This document shows positions 33,237 through 46,123 of a stretch of 64,000 nucleotides of DNA, piece after piece (within the stretch, counting starts at the first letter, position 1; the number at the start of each line of letters is the position of its first letter). The DNA lies in contig LLEY01000005.1 of NCBI GenBank assembly GCA_001414485.1, positions 248,001 through 312,000 of the forward strand, written 5' to 3'. The notes beneath the pieces are model-generated. The model did not search any database, had not been told where the DNA came from, and was given only the letters and a program-made list of their open reading frames with translations. Source of the stretch: Calycina herbarum. Its lineage: Eukaryota; Ascomycota; Leotiomycetes; Helotiales; Pezizellaceae. Made by a program: the position numbers and the translations under genes.

Positions 33237-36200
33237 TGTAAAGTATTGTATGGCGCAAGTATATGCCTAGCTTCGTCTCGAGGGAAGCAGAGGAGAAGCG
33301 AACCCCGTCTGCGAATAGAAGCAAGCAAGTCCTGTTGTCGCCGTGCTATTTCCAATCTCGTGTCCCGGTGAGCGGGGAAAATTCCCACGCAGCACGCCAG
33401 ACACAGCTACTAACGGTTGTCACAGGCCATTGACGATTCCCCGAGGGCAAGAGCTCGAATGTTTGCTAGGAGGAGGGGGCCGAGAGGGGTGGGAACTGTC
33501 AAAGTAGTCGATGAAGGGAAAAGTGGAGGTGGCTTCTGAAGCTAGTGTAGACTTGTCGTTGTTGAGCGACAGCGACAGCGGAGTAGTAATTGGGCGGACC
33601 GTCCCACGGGGATGGTGAGTTTCCTAAACCAAAGTGGGTAAGCTATCTGATGCAATGGGATGCGATGTGGATAGGGAGATCGGCTAGCTGGAGACAAACG
33701 TACGTGAATAGGGAGGATTCCTAGAACAAAGGGTTTTGTCAAGCAAGAGGCAGGAGGGTGAATCGGTTGAGCAGAGGGAATTGGTTGGTGTTGTGCTCTG
33801 ATCGGTGATTGTGAATAAGTGCGCGCAGGAAATCAAGCTCTGGGAAGGGACGATAGAGAGCTGCAGTGCAGTGAGGGAGTGGGGGTGCATTCAACAGCCT
33901 GGAGACCTTGGAACAGCAGCCTAGCCGATCTTTCACCGCTCACCCACTCAAACAACGTCAGAGGAAGCTGTTACCTTGGCCAATGAGAGACGATGCACGT
34001 GATGTTGAAATTCAGTCAATAGAGGTTATCAGTGTAGCTAATTACTGCTGATTTTTATCTCTGGTTTTCTCTATACTTAAGACAGCTTTACAAAAGTATA
34101 CTCTGCGAAACATAAGGCATTCAGAGCTTTCTTTATTTTCGGAGAACCGATTTCTGTCACCTGGAAAGATAGTTGCCATATTATGGTTTACGAGAGATGA
34201 GATGAAGTCTTCCCAACAAAGTTGACCTGCGAAAGATCCCCAGTATAATACCAGCCATTTTTTTCAAATTTTACACTCTCCTTCTTTTAGAGAGATGCAG
34301 GGTCTTCTTTCCAAGTAATAGATAATTAACTTACAGGTTACATAACCTTACCCCAGATGGATAAAAAATCTGAAAATGAAAGAAGAAAATTGCCTCTTGC
34401 ACTTGATTAATCATTGACTTGATAGGCCTGACTGTACGATATGGCTTTGGAGTTTTGGAAAGCCCTTTTTGTTAGATTGCTTGAGTGTCACGAGGTTTTG
34501 TGTAACTCACAAACAAGCCAAGCATAATATTATTGGCCCCCAAAATACAATGTGGGTAAGATATCAATCATCAGGTAAGCTATCAATCATCAAGTAAGCC
34601 ATCGAATATCGAGCGAGGCAAAGTGAAACAGCGAGCAAGCAGCCAAAAGTAGAGTCGCGAGTAAGCTGCTAAAAGAAGCTGTAAGCAAGTAATTTAAACA
34701 AAGCTTCTAGCAGCCCCATCCATGATCCATCAAAAACAGATAGCTTCGTAATGCAAAGTATGCCATCAAATGTTATGTTAGTGATCGGGATAGCTTTTCA
34801 GCGAAATTTGCGCCTACTGAATAGGTCAGTAGAATCATCATTGCGTAAATCAAGTCTAGCCGACTCTCTGAGCCAGTACTATAAGGATACTTCTTTGTGA
34901 ACGCTTGAGAGCAGAAGAAGAGAGTATTAGGGAAGTGCATAAGTTTTGAGAGAGTCTCAACTTTTGAATTCAGGAATTTGCTTCGCGAGAAAATACAACT
35001 TTCCCTTCAAGGGTAATCAACTAGAGGAGACCATTTGGCAAGGCCAGAATGAGCGCTTGTGAGGGGCAAGATCTGATGATCTTTAAACTGGTGTGATACC
35101 CACCGGTGAAAACTCGCAGTTTTGACTGCTTCTTTGTGTACAAAGGAAATCTGAAAAGGAAGAGATGTTCTGATACATTTCAGTTTTAACAGCCAAAGAG
35201 TTGGGTCTTTGTTTCAATGGAAATTGGAAATTAAAAGGTGGCTAATAGGCAAGAAAGATCGGCCTGGCCAGGTCATCTGTTTGGCAAGTGTATTCATATT
35301 AACAGTTCACAGGCGATAATGGAAGCAGTGCTCAGCAGAACTGCAAAGCTTCTAGTTTTCCCACCTGCTGTACTCAATATCAATAGCATCCTGGCAGTAA
35401 TGCTGAGAGGGACCACAACACCAGGAGTACAAACTCCTCATGTCCCCTCTTCGTCTGTCCACAGCATTAAGCGCCGGGAAAACATTTGAGATTAAACTCC
35501 TTTAAATCTATACGTGAAATTTTACATTCATATCACCTCTCCACTGTGGCACATCACTGAGATTTAATGAATCAGTTACTCTGTAAATATTTTGGCCTTG
35601 AATTGAAACTAAACCTAGAGTTTTGTGTCACACATATAGCACCAATAAGAAGACTTTCCCAACGTAATGGATCCACAGCATACTAAGTTATGCATACGCA
35701 AGCAACCCTTGACTCAAGAACTCAACACCAACCCCAAAACTCGGGAAGGGAAACGCTAAGCGAAACGGTGTCGCTTATAATTGAAGAAGAAGAAAACAAC
35801 CATGTTGTACTTGCGAGTACTGGATCCTCGTTTTCGCAGTATCACTTGTTTGGTTCGCGGAAAATTTTAGCGATACTCCTTTTGATGTGGCACGAGTGTG
35901 ATAAGATGAACCTCGCGTTGCAGCACCACCCATCCGACCGTTTCACGCCACATATGCCTCAAATTTTGAATCTGGCTGATCATTGGTTAGAGTCGTGAGT
36001 TTCGTTCTTGTCACTGACGTATACAAGGACTGAATTTCCGACTCCAACGAAATGTAACGTACGGTGTTTTTTCTTCGAGGTGCATTGCCGAGGGAAGCTC
36101 ATGATGAAAAGTCAATGCTTATTGGTCAGCCTAGATATCTGAGAATGAAAATTATCTAGCATGCCATCAGTTGTGTCTCAAAAATTTTTGGGTATAGTAT

Positions 36201-37319
36201 AAAACTTTTGTTATACTTCACCAGCTTGGCTTAGATACCCATTAAATGGGGTTACCAGAGACACTACTTGATAACCACCCAAGTTGTCGCAGAGCGAAGT
36301 GTTTCCGTGTGCCTTAAATTTGTTCCTGAACCGTGTATAACTTAAAAGTTTCGTTTGGATACTCAAGCCGAGGTAAGAAGTGCGATATTGTACTATGAAA
36401 TCGTATGACGAAACCACTTCCTGGATGGAAAGTTATATTCAAAATACTACCAACGCGAGCGGGTATGCTATGTGTATACAAATATAACTTCTAGCCATGG
36501 CTTTTATCATTCTGTTGTCATTTTGTCATTTCCGAATATTCCTCGTGAACTGAACACATATTACTGGGCATCTCCTCAATATTTCTTACCTATTGTACTT
36601 CAGCGGGGACATAAGTTGTTTGGCAAAAACTGATTCAAGCGCTACCATGTTTATCTGAAGTTTACGAAGCACATAGTTCAAGTGTTACATGGTTACAACA
36701 TCGTTCTACACAAGAATAGCGGGGAAGTTAAACGGTACATGGTGTTGTACTACCTTTCAAGATAAATGAAGGCCTCGGCTAAGAGGTTCGAAGGCAAATG
36801 TAGAGTTTTTCCTTTTGTCTCATTTCTATATTTCGTGACTCGTGCTATTCTTTCTATGAAATGGTACAAATTTGAAACTATTCAGTGCTCAAAGTCCAAC
36901 GAGTCACTAAACTTATGCTCTCCTCCTCGAAATCCGTACAAAAATCTTTGTAATCCGCTCGTTTTTTAATTACATGCCGAAGTTTTCATTTTCGTCTCAA
37001 CCGAGGTGAGGGGTTAGCCTTTCATGAAAATGCTACATAGAACTCGTGTACGAAAGATGAAGCGTTACATTATCACTACTTGTGTCTGTGTATTCGTCTA
37101 TTCTCTTGATGCTTTGCATTACTACCAAAACTTGCAACTCTCTATGCAAGTAGTCCCGATTTTCGTCGTCACGAATTTCCCACAGTCTTTGAGAAACACT
37201 TGACAAGAAGTATAAAGCTTTCCATTTTTCTGCAAGCAACCCAACATCAACTTCCCAAGCCTCTTTTATTCATTACCTTCACTGATTTTACTTTCCGATA
37301 CTCACCTCCACCGCTTGCC
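33237..37319. other. 4-kb intergenic stretch without a supported gene
   Basis: The first 700 bp are GC-normal and probably hold the promoter and leader of the NAD carrier gene. From about 34.0 kb the composition is more AT-rich and patchy, with degenerate repeat motifs at 34.48-34.70 kb. Open frames of 60-100 codons occur (for example near 35.2 and 35.7 kb), but they show no signal peptide, motif or intron signals that I can support. Relics of old transposons are the likeliest content. Confidence 0.5.
34480..34700. repeat. AAGTAAGCCATC-type repeat cluster
   Basis: The stretch contains GGTAAGCTATCAATCATC and AAGTAAGCCATCGAATATC in tandem, next to GCCAAGCATAATATTATTGG and GGCCCCCAAAATAC. The same words recur at 51.77-52.01 kb. 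It may be a relic of a short interspersed element; ends are not defined. Confidence 0.4.
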
Positions 37320-39434
37320 ATGTCGAAGGCGCGCCTCGTCTTGGTTGCCCTTGTGGCTCAAGCAACGGCGGCTCAGTTTCCTCTTTCTGAAACATGTTCC
37401 AATCTTCCAAGGTGTTTGGGAGAATTGCCCGTTCGCCATCCTCCTGGTACAGACGACGTACCGACCAAATCACCACCTCTAGTGATAGGTAAAAAGCTGC
37501 CCACTTTGAACTTTGAACACCTGCCGAATTGCTTGACGACTTGGGCTGTTGTTGATGCTTACAATTTATTAGGCATCATTGTAGATCCTACACGTAGGGC
37601 CGACCCTCGCGATCCAAATTGCCCCTCCGGACGCTGTATCATCGTGGATCCCACGGAAATCTGTGATGGCACTCAGCCTAACTGTCTTCCATTCGCGAAC
37701 ATTCGCCAACCATCACTTCTTTGCAAGAAAAAGTTGCCCAAGTGTCCTTCAGGTGGTATCCTCCTTGATCCTGAAATCTCCTGTCATCTTCTCGATACCA
37801 GATGTCCTCCTGGCGGAGTGTATGTTTCTGTCCCACCAGGCACCAATTCCCTTCCTAATTGGATCGTACCTTGCACGCCAGGCACAGCAGGTTGTTCCAA
37901 GGGCCAAAGAGTCGTCGACGTCCCCGAGTGGCCACCCGCTGATGACAAGTCAATTCCCGGAGTTCCATTTGATCCCAAGAAAATCTGTAGTGCAACGACT
38001 CCTGGTTGTCGACCAGGAGGGATAGTTGTTCCATGGGAGCCCGACGATGAGTGTGATGCTCGACTACCTGGTTGTCTTGCTATCACTATCCCTTCCAAAC
38101 CCATAGAGGGTACTGGTGACCCCGCCTGCCCTCCCCCTCTTGGTCATATTTGTATGATTATCAACCCGGAGGCATGTCATCCACACCAGCCTAATCCACC
38201 AGCTGGATGCATGAAGGTAAGTTTGGAAGTTCATTCTTATCTATCACACCAAGAAAGATGTTGCTAACAACACTAGGTTGATCCAATCCCTTGTTTGCTC
38301 GGTACCCCGGGGTGTCATTCTGGAAGAAAGCTCCCTGACGCAGTACAAGACTGCGTGCCTTCAAGCAACGGATGCTCAGATGATGGAATAAGGCTCCCGA
38401 TTCCCTCGAAGAGCCATCCCGATGACCCAGTTGTGTTGCCTGGTGACCAAGCACTCATCGTGGACCCTAAAGGTACGTGTGTCTTCTCTTCTCGTGAACA
38501 CTCGAATCTGGAGGGAAAAGATTAGCACGTTTTCTAACAAGACTATGCGTGCAGGGAAACTAAAGTGTTCATTCAAGTCTGTCCATGTCGTTGTTCCTAA
38601 TCCACCGGCGACTGTTACCGTGCTCAGCCCACCGGCGACCGTTACTGCTGCCTGCCCATCTTCCAAAGTCTCCAGTCAAAAGTCAACTCCTCCTACCTCT
38701 ACCACAATCAAAAAACCTGCTAAGCCGTCGAGTAAACCAAGTATCGCCACTGATTATGCCCCTCCACCCTCCTCCATATCGAGAACCCAACCTTCCATTT
38801 CACTTCCCGGCACCCCAGAGATCATAAAGCGTACCATAACAGAAACAGTTACTCACTCAACTACCCCATCTCCCACTTCCACTTCCACTTCCACCCCCGT
38901 TCCCACTCCCTCCGCCCCAGCAAAACCGCTTTCCAAGTTCGCTTGTTCTACAAGCGATACAAATCCTTGCCTAGGGGCAGTTAACACCCCCTGGACCCCG
39001 TTCCTGCTCTATCATACCCCAGGTTCCAATCCATCTCCATACAACACACAGATCCACAATCCAGAGAACCACGATCTCATCCTCACAGTCACCGACGACA
39101 TCCTCAAATGGGAGATCTTTACCGTGAGGCTAGATGGACAAATTCTTGGCGACACAAGCGAACATACGCCTAACTGGTTCGCAAATTGTGGCACAAACGC
39201 CGATGACTGTCTCGCGAAGGGTTGGTCGCACGGATACTTCAAGATTCCACCTGGTATGTAGTAGTAACTCGGTCAATGAAGTTGATGAGAAAATTTGCTG
39301 ATGGTTAATTAGGAACTCACGATCTTAATATCCAATGGACTCGAGGGGGCTATTGGAATGGATACTCACCCGGTGGAACCGGTATTGGTAACAGTGGTGG
39401 CCAGTGGAGATTGAGCAAGTCATGCACCTGCTGA
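37320..39434 (+). CDS. large secreted cysteine-rich modular protein with Ser/Thr/Pro linker
   Basis: Four exons, 37320-38216, 38277-38472, 38555-39253, 39313-39434, encode 637 aa. All introns are 59-82 bp with GTAAGT, GTACGT or GTATGT donors. The start MSKARLVLVALVAQATAAQF is a signal peptide. Residues of about 20-365 are built from repeated short Cys modules of the form CPxGGIxxDPxxxC (for example CPSGGILLDPEISC, CRPGGIVVPW, CMIINPEAC). A linker of about 130 residues rich in Ser/Thr/Pro follows and is likely O-glycosylated. The C-terminal domain begins FACSTSDTNPC, contains many aromatic residues (GGYWNGYSPGG) and ends SKSCTC. There is no GPI signal or membrane span. The layout suggests a cell-wall or matrix protein. 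I recognise no named family; the C-terminal domain may be carbohydrate-binding, but that is a guess. Confidence 0.85.
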
Positions 39435-39781
39435 GTATGGTTGAGATTGAAGAAGATTGCTGCTGTTGTTTATCAACTAAACCCAAGCGGCTCACTTTCA
39501 TTAACGAAACTTGGTATTCCAACAATACACAGGAACATAGGCAGGGAATTGGAGGAAATGGGAAGAAGACACAGCATAATAACAATTCCTAGTTGCGCTT
39601 CAGCCACTCGTTTTTGACATTCGATGAAGTGACATGTTTGTTGTAAGCGGGAAAGTTGTTTTAAGGGGGAGAAATAACCGCCGATTTTGAGCACGGGATA
39701 TGATACCCGAACGCTACCTTTTGACATTCAAGAGATTTTGAGGAGTGATTGTTTCGCGACAACTACGATTTAGTCTGGTTT

Positions 39782-40221
39782 CAACAGGGGGTGTCACAAT
39801 TCCGTGCGCACAGGCCAAAATCAAGCGAAAACACACCAAAAGTCACCCTCTTTACAGCTTTATAACTTAGTAAATATATATTATACTATATCACAATAAC
39901 GATGATAGACGTAGAGGTCTATAAGAAGAATACATTTCTAACTAATCTTTTAGTTATAACACCTAATCTACGCCTATAATTTTATAGACTAATAATTTAC
40001 TAACAAATTCCCTAAGAGATATATGCAGCCTATACTATAAGGTACTTCAATATAGAAAAAAGCTAAGGAAACTCAATTCCCTAGTTACATAAACCTCTGT
40101 ACTTAGTTTTAAATAAATTCATAAAAGCGTTGCTCTATAATTAGTAGGAGAAGTAAGAGACTTTTGGGGTGTTTTCTGCTGATTCTGGCCTGTGCGCACG
40201 GAGTAGTGACGACCCCTGTTG
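39782..40221. mobile_element. MITE with about 65-bp inverted ends
   Basis: The left end reads CAACAGGGGGTGTCACAATT, then CCGTGCGCACAGGCC. The right end reverse-complemented reads CAACAGGGGTCGTCACTACT, then CCGTGCGCACAGGCC. The match continues through GAAAACACACCAAAAGTC. The flanks share TGGTTTC (39776-39782 and 40220-40226), a probable 7-8 bp target duplication. With the CAGGGG terminus this points to a hAT-derived MITE. The roughly 300-bp interior is AT-rich and non-coding and looks RIP-touched. It lies in the intergenic space between the secreted Cys-rich gene and QCR7. Confidence 0.82.
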
Positions 40222-40742
40222 GTTTCTCCCACTTTACCTAGCGACCCAAACTGTAAGACAGTAAATTACTACACTTACGAACAAAAGATGCGAATGGAGA
40301 CATGCAGCATTTCTTCGCCTGTATCTAGATATCACTTTATAATATTGTGAGAATTTCAAGTCAATTAAATCGCATAATATATTCTACAAGAACAAAACGC
40401 AGCGCAAGGCATTTTGGACCACAGAAGTGCAAATAAAGCGGCGATCAGAAATCCGAGCATTTCACCTTTGATACGAGTACTAAATTGTAGTAGAAGTACT
40501 TAATGAATAAATTCCAATGAATGAAGATATGTATCTCATAATATAATCAAACCCAAAAAACAAAAAAACAGTGAATTTCGCAACCCAGCATCCCCAGAAA
40601 CGTCGCCGCTTTTGCCTATAAATACCACCTACCAAGCTGACTAAAACAACAAAATCAAGCCCGGAACCTCGCGACCGCCAGAAGAACAAGGGACGATAGA
40701 AGAGCTTCCCTCCCCAACTCCCCAAAAAACCCACCACACAAC

Positions 40743-41332
40743 ATGTCTCAACCCTCACTCGCAAGCGCAATCAAAGCCCGACCATGGCTCCAGAAGATGG
40801 TCACCCCACTGGCCAATTGGTACTGCAACGCCGCAGGATACAGAAAGCTCGGCTTAAGGTGAGGCCATCCACCTCATCCCATCCAGCACCCCGACAGATC
40901 AATTGGACGCGAGGAAAAAGAGCATAGGAGAACAATGCTAATAACTGATGTCTATTCAGAGCCGATGATTTGATCCCCGAAGAATCCGAGACCGTCCTCC
41001 TCGCCCTCAAGCGTCTCCCGCCCCAAGAGGCTTACGACCGTGTTTTCCGCTTGCGAAGAGCTTTCCAGGTATGCTATACACAATACTCAGATAAGGATGC
41101 TAGGATATGAGTTCTGACGGTCCATAGTGTTCGCTCGCACATCAATTGCTTCCCAAGGACCAGCAGACGAAGCCACAAGAGGTATGTATCAGAGGTCTAT
41201 CTATAACGCGAGGAGAGGGACTAATGGTGGCAACAGGATGTCGCATATCTCTCACCCATCATACAGGAGATCGAGGCCGAGGCAAAGGAGCGTTTGGATC
41301 TGGAGTCGTTGTCTATCACAAAGCGAAAGTGA
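40743..41332 (+). CDS. QCR7: cytochrome b-c1 complex subunit 7
   Basis: Four exons, 40743-40858, 40960-41068, 41128-41181, 41237-41332, encode 124 aa, the normal length for this subunit. The start reads MSQPSLASAIKARPWLQKMV, followed by LANWYCNAAGYRKLGLR. Exon 2 gives ADDLIPEESETVLLALKRLP and AYDRVFRLRRAFQ, exon 3 CSLAHQLLPKDQQTKPQE, and exon 4 DVAYLSPIIQEIEAEAKERL. The GYRKxGLRxDDL and QxxLPKxxWTKPxE-like blocks are diagnostic for Qcr7/UQCRB, a matrix-side subunit of respiratory complex III that binds cytochrome b. Here the usual Trp before TKP is Gln. All splice junctions keep frame. Confidence 0.93.
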
Positions 41333-42167
41333 GCGATCGGGGGGCATAGATAGACGTGTATAAAGGGGTGGGCGACGATATTAGAGAGGTTCGAGGAATC
41401 GAAAAATGGGCTGGGGCTGTCTGTATTGTACAACGTTGGTCAATCCACCTTTTAAAAACCATCACCAGAAACGGTTCGCGAAGTCGAGAAGATATGCAGT
41501 GGTATAGTTTGTGATATCCGTTTTGATTTCTTGCTAAAGGCGCAAGACGATCGCTGGTCTGGCCAGGCCATTTTTCCATACAAGGGTAGCATTTCTTGCT
41601 GAAAAACCAAAAACTATATACAGGAAATGAGCCGTAATGCTTTTTGAGAAGAGCCATTGTCACATTTCAACCCAGGAAGCCCGACCAAACGCAGAGTGAT
41701 ATCGTTTCTTCTTCCACGTACCCCGCCTCCCAAACATTGAAAGAGACACCATATTAATTTCCCTGTCCGTACTATCCATACAGACCTCAACCTCAAGTGA
41801 TTCATGTCCTGAAATCAGACCTGACCCGGCTGCCCCAATTTCAAAAACAAAGAAATCCATTCTTCTACAGTGATTGCATTGAAATATGCTCTCAGCTCCT
41901 TGCATCCCGAGAATTACACAAGACTTCGTGAATCTCGATAGCCCCAAATTGAACTCCTGGCCAGCAAACAATGGCCAAAGCAGCATCCCAGAAAAAGGAG
42001 GGAAAAAAAACAATCAGTACATGGAATCGAATGAAAAGGGCTGGTCGTGTCTTTCATCGATATTGCTCCCATGGGTCCAAAGAAGGCTCGCTTTCTCACT
42101 GAACTCCGTATATGCTTGAAACATGATCGAGGGAATCTGAACTCTTCGCTGCGTACAATATCCGTTT
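41333..42167. other. convergent 3' intergenic region
   Basis: It separates the 3' ends of QCR7 (plus) and anp1 (minus). Open frames here have no motif. It probably contains both 3' UTRs and terminators; no single signal can be pinned down. Confidence 0.5.
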
Positions 42168-43681
42168 CTAGGCGTTGCCTGGCTTCTCCTCCGTGTCTAC
42201 GTGCCAAACGACGTAATTAGGCAATCCCACAACCTCATATCCGGCTCTCTTCGCCATTTTGGCGAAGCCCTCGGTTTCTGCTTGGTTCTCGAAAGCATAG
42301 CAGGGAAAGTTTATACCTGGTAGGGTGTTAGTCATCTGACGTGAAATCGGCAGGGCTGCATATTACCTGATCGATGTACATCCGCCTTTACAATAATATT
42401 TACACCTCCGATACCATCGAGCATAAGCTCATCATCCTTGTTGTTTCGCCAATCTCCCATCTTCGCCATATATGTACGTCCGGTATCGAATTCCTTATAA
42501 CCTATAACCACAATTAGTTTTGGTTATCATACCACCAAAGATACAATCCATACCTTCGACGATGATGGTATCCTTGTCGAGTGTGGAAGCTAATCGGAGT
42601 GCCTTATCAGACTCGATCCAGGAATTATAATCGACTATTGCCCTATTAGCATTTCAATACAAGACGGCTTTCATGGCAGGCTTACATCTCCCTTCGATGT
42701 CCTTTCCGTCCTTGTAACGATGGAACCAGATGTCTGTGACAATTAGTAAAAGCTCATTGAGTGGTGGCCAATAAAGGGTGCATACTAGGAACAATAATAT
42801 CCCTGTCGTGGGCAACAAAATCTTCGATGATCTTTTTTGGGCTGTCCTTGATATCACTATCTCTCCAATATACCCAAGAATGCTCCGGCTTGAGAGCCGC
42901 AGTAAGGAGATAGTTTCTAGCTCTGGCCATGATCTTCCTTCTAGGAGCTTGAGCGGCATAACCGTGTCGCTCTTCAACATTCTGAGAGCTGACCGCACCG
43001 AAATCCTTCTGCACGATCTTCACACTGTTAAAAGGTTTTATAAGAGTATCGGAGGATTTTTGGATTCTTGCAACCTCCGCAGACAAGATTGCGAGTGTCT
43101 CGTCGGAAGAATCTCCTACGAGAAATCCGAGGTCGATAAGATGGTGAGGATATGTCAATTCAGAGAGGAGATCGAAGTAATCGGGTAAGAAGGCAGCTGC
43201 ATCTCGCAATGGAGTGAGAATTAGGACTCGCTCCTCGTTCTGCACCGCTCGTGGGGTTGATCGTATCTTATTGAGGTCCACCAGCTCGATTGTCGACTCG
43301 TTTATCACTAGCGGTTCGTGGTGGTTAAATATAACAGGTGTCTGTAAATGCGCGTTCCAATCTGCTGCTTCGTTCGATGTCATCTGCATCGGTGGTTTCG
43401 AAGGCCCCCAACAGTAGAATCTGCGACTATTGTGTTAATTACGAAGCGGAAAAATTAATTGCAGCTGTTGCGAGCTGGCTCGAATTCTCGTCGAGAAAGG
43501 GCGCTGACCTTTGCATTTCCGACGCCGATGTGCTCACCCCTCTCCATAGTAGCAAGATGATGCCAGCGAGAGCTACACACAGCAGAAATCGCGTCCGCGT
43601 AAGGAATACCCATATCGCTCTTGTTGGTGGCAGTTGTGCCTTTGCAGACTTCCACGTAACGCCGCCTTTAGGGAGTAACAT
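42168..43681 (-). CDS. anp1: mannan polymerase II complex subunit Anp1 (alpha-1,6-mannosyltransferase, GT62)
   Basis: Six exons: 43681-43509, 43420-42786, 42733-42686, 42634-42554, 42501-42367, 42316-42168, giving 406 aa. The protein starts MLLPKGGVTWKSAKAQLPPT; a type II membrane anchor (FLLCVALAGIILLLW) follows at about residues 32-46. The luminal domain has the Anp1/Van1/Mnn9 blocks ERVLILTPLRDAA, SWVYWRDSDIKDSPKKIIED (DxD motif, about residue 245), WFHRYKDGKDIEGRFDYNSW, DTGRTYMAKMGDW, GGVNIIVKADVHRSGINFPC and the closing NYVVWHVDTEEKPGNA. It acts in the cis-Golgi, extending the alpha-1,6-mannan backbone of cell-wall glycoproteins. The MLLPKGGVTWK start is typical of filamentous fungal Anp1 rather than Mnn9 or Van1. 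Confidence 0.93.
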
Positions 43682-44526
43682 GACGGGCGAAACCCCCGTT
43701 GGGCCAGCTACTCCAGCTTAAGGGATGCAATCAATTCGACGTGTCCAGAGAGATGCGCCGCCGAATTCGTGGGGTGGGAGGGACTAAACGATGGTGGGAG
43801 CTGGATCGCAAGCTCAGGGGCGCGGGGATGCGAGAGTTGGGATTGAGGACGAAGTTGAGTGAAGAAGTTGAGATGCGCGGGTGTTGATTGCGTGGAGCGG
43901 CAGGGGAAGGGGAAAGTCACTTTCACTTTCACGGCTACGGCTACTGCTACTGCTACTGCTTCTAAATCGGGCGTGCCAGGAGGGCAAGCGAGACTTCGAG
44001 CTCCAATTTGCGGGTCTTTGGGCAAACCCACCGAGTCTCTTACCAGATGGGGTAATTCGCAACGACCTTCTTTTGCAATAATTAGTCTATATACCCTCTT
44101 TTTTATATATAATTCCCGTTCACGGTCGTCAACGAGGCTGACCATCAGTTCGTCTGATGCGTTTGAAGAAATTGTGCCAAGGCTCTGAAACCCCCTGAGC
44201 GTAAGCAGAGCCGTTGCTGCACGTGCTATTGCCACCTCCTTGAGTCACTACTCCGTAGCTATCTTGTAGCTATATTTACTAGCTATACTCGCAATTCCGA
44301 GTCTCTTCACTTATCAGAGATGCACGGAGATTAAGAGCTTGTCTTATTCTTTGCTTGTCGTCTAGAATCCTTAAGCTCAGCAACGTTGCTAGATTTTCTT
44401 AGCCACGCGTCAGTCCACCAGTGCCACCACATCTTCGTCCTCACAACGGCTTCCTTACTCTCACTCGGCTTCAGGCGGCAGCCGTCTCTTCTATCATCAC
44501 CACTGAAGCTTTTGAGTCTCCACAAC
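43682..44526. promoter_or_regulatory. divergent promoter region of anp1 and MAG1
   Basis: An 845-bp head-to-head intergenic region. It includes a short GGCTAC/TGCTAC repeat (about 43930-43965) likely within the anp1 leader and a patch with TTTTTTATATATAA near 44100. Frames seen here are composition artefacts. Confidence 0.45.
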
Positions 44527-45767
44527 ATGTCTTCCAGAAGATCATCTCGTCTGAGTGCTGTCACCTCAAATGGCAACTCAGAGCCAGCATTGATTGTTGC
44601 GAAAGCAAGCATGAAAAGGAAGAACCCAGAGCTAGAGACGGTCAAATTAAGCCCGAATAGCAAGGATGATGGCCCATCAACACCAAAAAAGAAGAGGGTG
44701 ACCAAGACGATGCCCCCGCCAGTGACTCCAACACCGGCTTTAGCAAAACTCTTAGCGATGCCCTACAGTTCTGGAGACATCGATGGCAGTACCCCACCAC
44801 CATTAAAAGACCGACTTGCGGTACCCAATGGAACCAATGCACCTTTGATCTCCCCAGAAACTCATCGGCTCGTTTCGACCAAGCCTCTGGATCAAGTCTC
44901 ACCGTCAAAGAAGACGAAAGGCACGGCTACGACGAAAAATATACTTGACGACGCACTCGCACATCTCAGCAAGGTTGAGCCAAAATTGAAGCCTCTAATT
45001 GAAAAGCATCCATGCAATGTCTTTTCCGCCGAGGGGTTGGCTGAGGAAATTGACCCGTTTAGAAGTTTGGTGAGCGGAATAATATCACAACAGGTAAGCA
45101 TCTTTAAAACTATATTCTCATTGAGGCGTCTTCATGAATAGAGTGTTGTTATTTTACCTCATTCAATTGACACTGCACAAGGTTTCCGGTGCAGCAGCAA
45201 AGTCCATCAAAGCCAAATTCGTTGCTCTTTTCAATGACGGCGACGATGCTCAAACGCATACATTCCCAACCCCATCTCAAGTAACATCCAAAACAATCGA
45301 GGTTCTTCGTACAGCCGGATTATCACAACGAAAAGCAGAATATGTTCTAGGTCTCGCCCAGAAATTCAGCGAGGGAGAAATTACCACTGAAATGCTCTTC
45401 TCTGCGTCATATGAAGAGGTTCTTGAAGAGCTCATCAAGGTAAGAGGACTCGGCAAGTGGAGTGTGGAGATGTTTGCTTGCTTTGGCCTGAAGAGAATGG
45501 ATGTTTTCTCTACAGGCGACTTGGGCGTTCAGCGGGGTATGGCTGCTCTGGCCGGCAGGGATGTGTCGAAGCTGAAAGGCAAAGGTGGAAAATGGAAATA
45601 CATGAGTGAGAAGGAGATGGAAGAGACAGCTGAGAAGTTCAAGCCGTATAGGTGAGTGGCCTTCCGAAAATTTGGTATTCCTCGCTAAACCACCACCCTC
45701 TCACAGGAGCGTGTTTATGTGGTATTGTTGGCGTGTTGAAGATGTGGACATTAGCACTTTTGAATAA
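44527..45767 (+). CDS. MAG1: DNA-3-methyladenine glycosylase II (HhH-GPD)
   Basis: Three exons, 44527-45093, 45182-45651, 45707-45767, encode 365 aa. The start MSSRRSSRLS is chosen over an upstream in-frame ATG because that extension looks like leader sequence. The first 140 residues are basic, Pro/Ser-rich and disordered, with a KKKR cluster that could serve nuclear import. The catalytic part includes FRSLVSGIISQQVSGAAAKS, the helix-hairpin-helix VRGLGKWSVEM and FSTGDLGVQRG with the catalytic Asp at about residue 302, as in AlkA/Mag1. It ends RVEDVDISTFE after a WYCWR block. It removes alkylated bases to start base-excision repair. Confidence 0.92.
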
Positions 45768-46123
45768 TTCACAGCAATCGAATCTCGAAAGGGAGACTGA
45801 GATTCTAGCTGCTCCAGAGCAAAGACAGATTATTAAATACGAGACAACTGGTTGGCCTTTTCTTATCGTCAGTCTCATGCGGTGGCGGAGCGAGCGCCCT
45901 TTCGACCAAGCCTAGCGAGCCTCGATATGTCTCTGATAACCAAATCGAAAAAAATGGGTGCAAAAACAGGATATTATTTCAGCCTTGCGAGAATTGAAAT
46001 TATGGTGAGGGATCTGGACAATTACCATGTAGCAAGTTGCAACGGCTATAAAATCAACCTGTACCACTGGCTTTCAAACTTCATCATTCTTCATCCACTT
46101 TCATTTCATTATATACCATCAAT

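Noticed and set aside
35690..35998. 102-codon + strand frame
   Set aside because: No motif, signal peptide or intron evidence; the surrounding 4 kb looks like degraded intergenic DNA.
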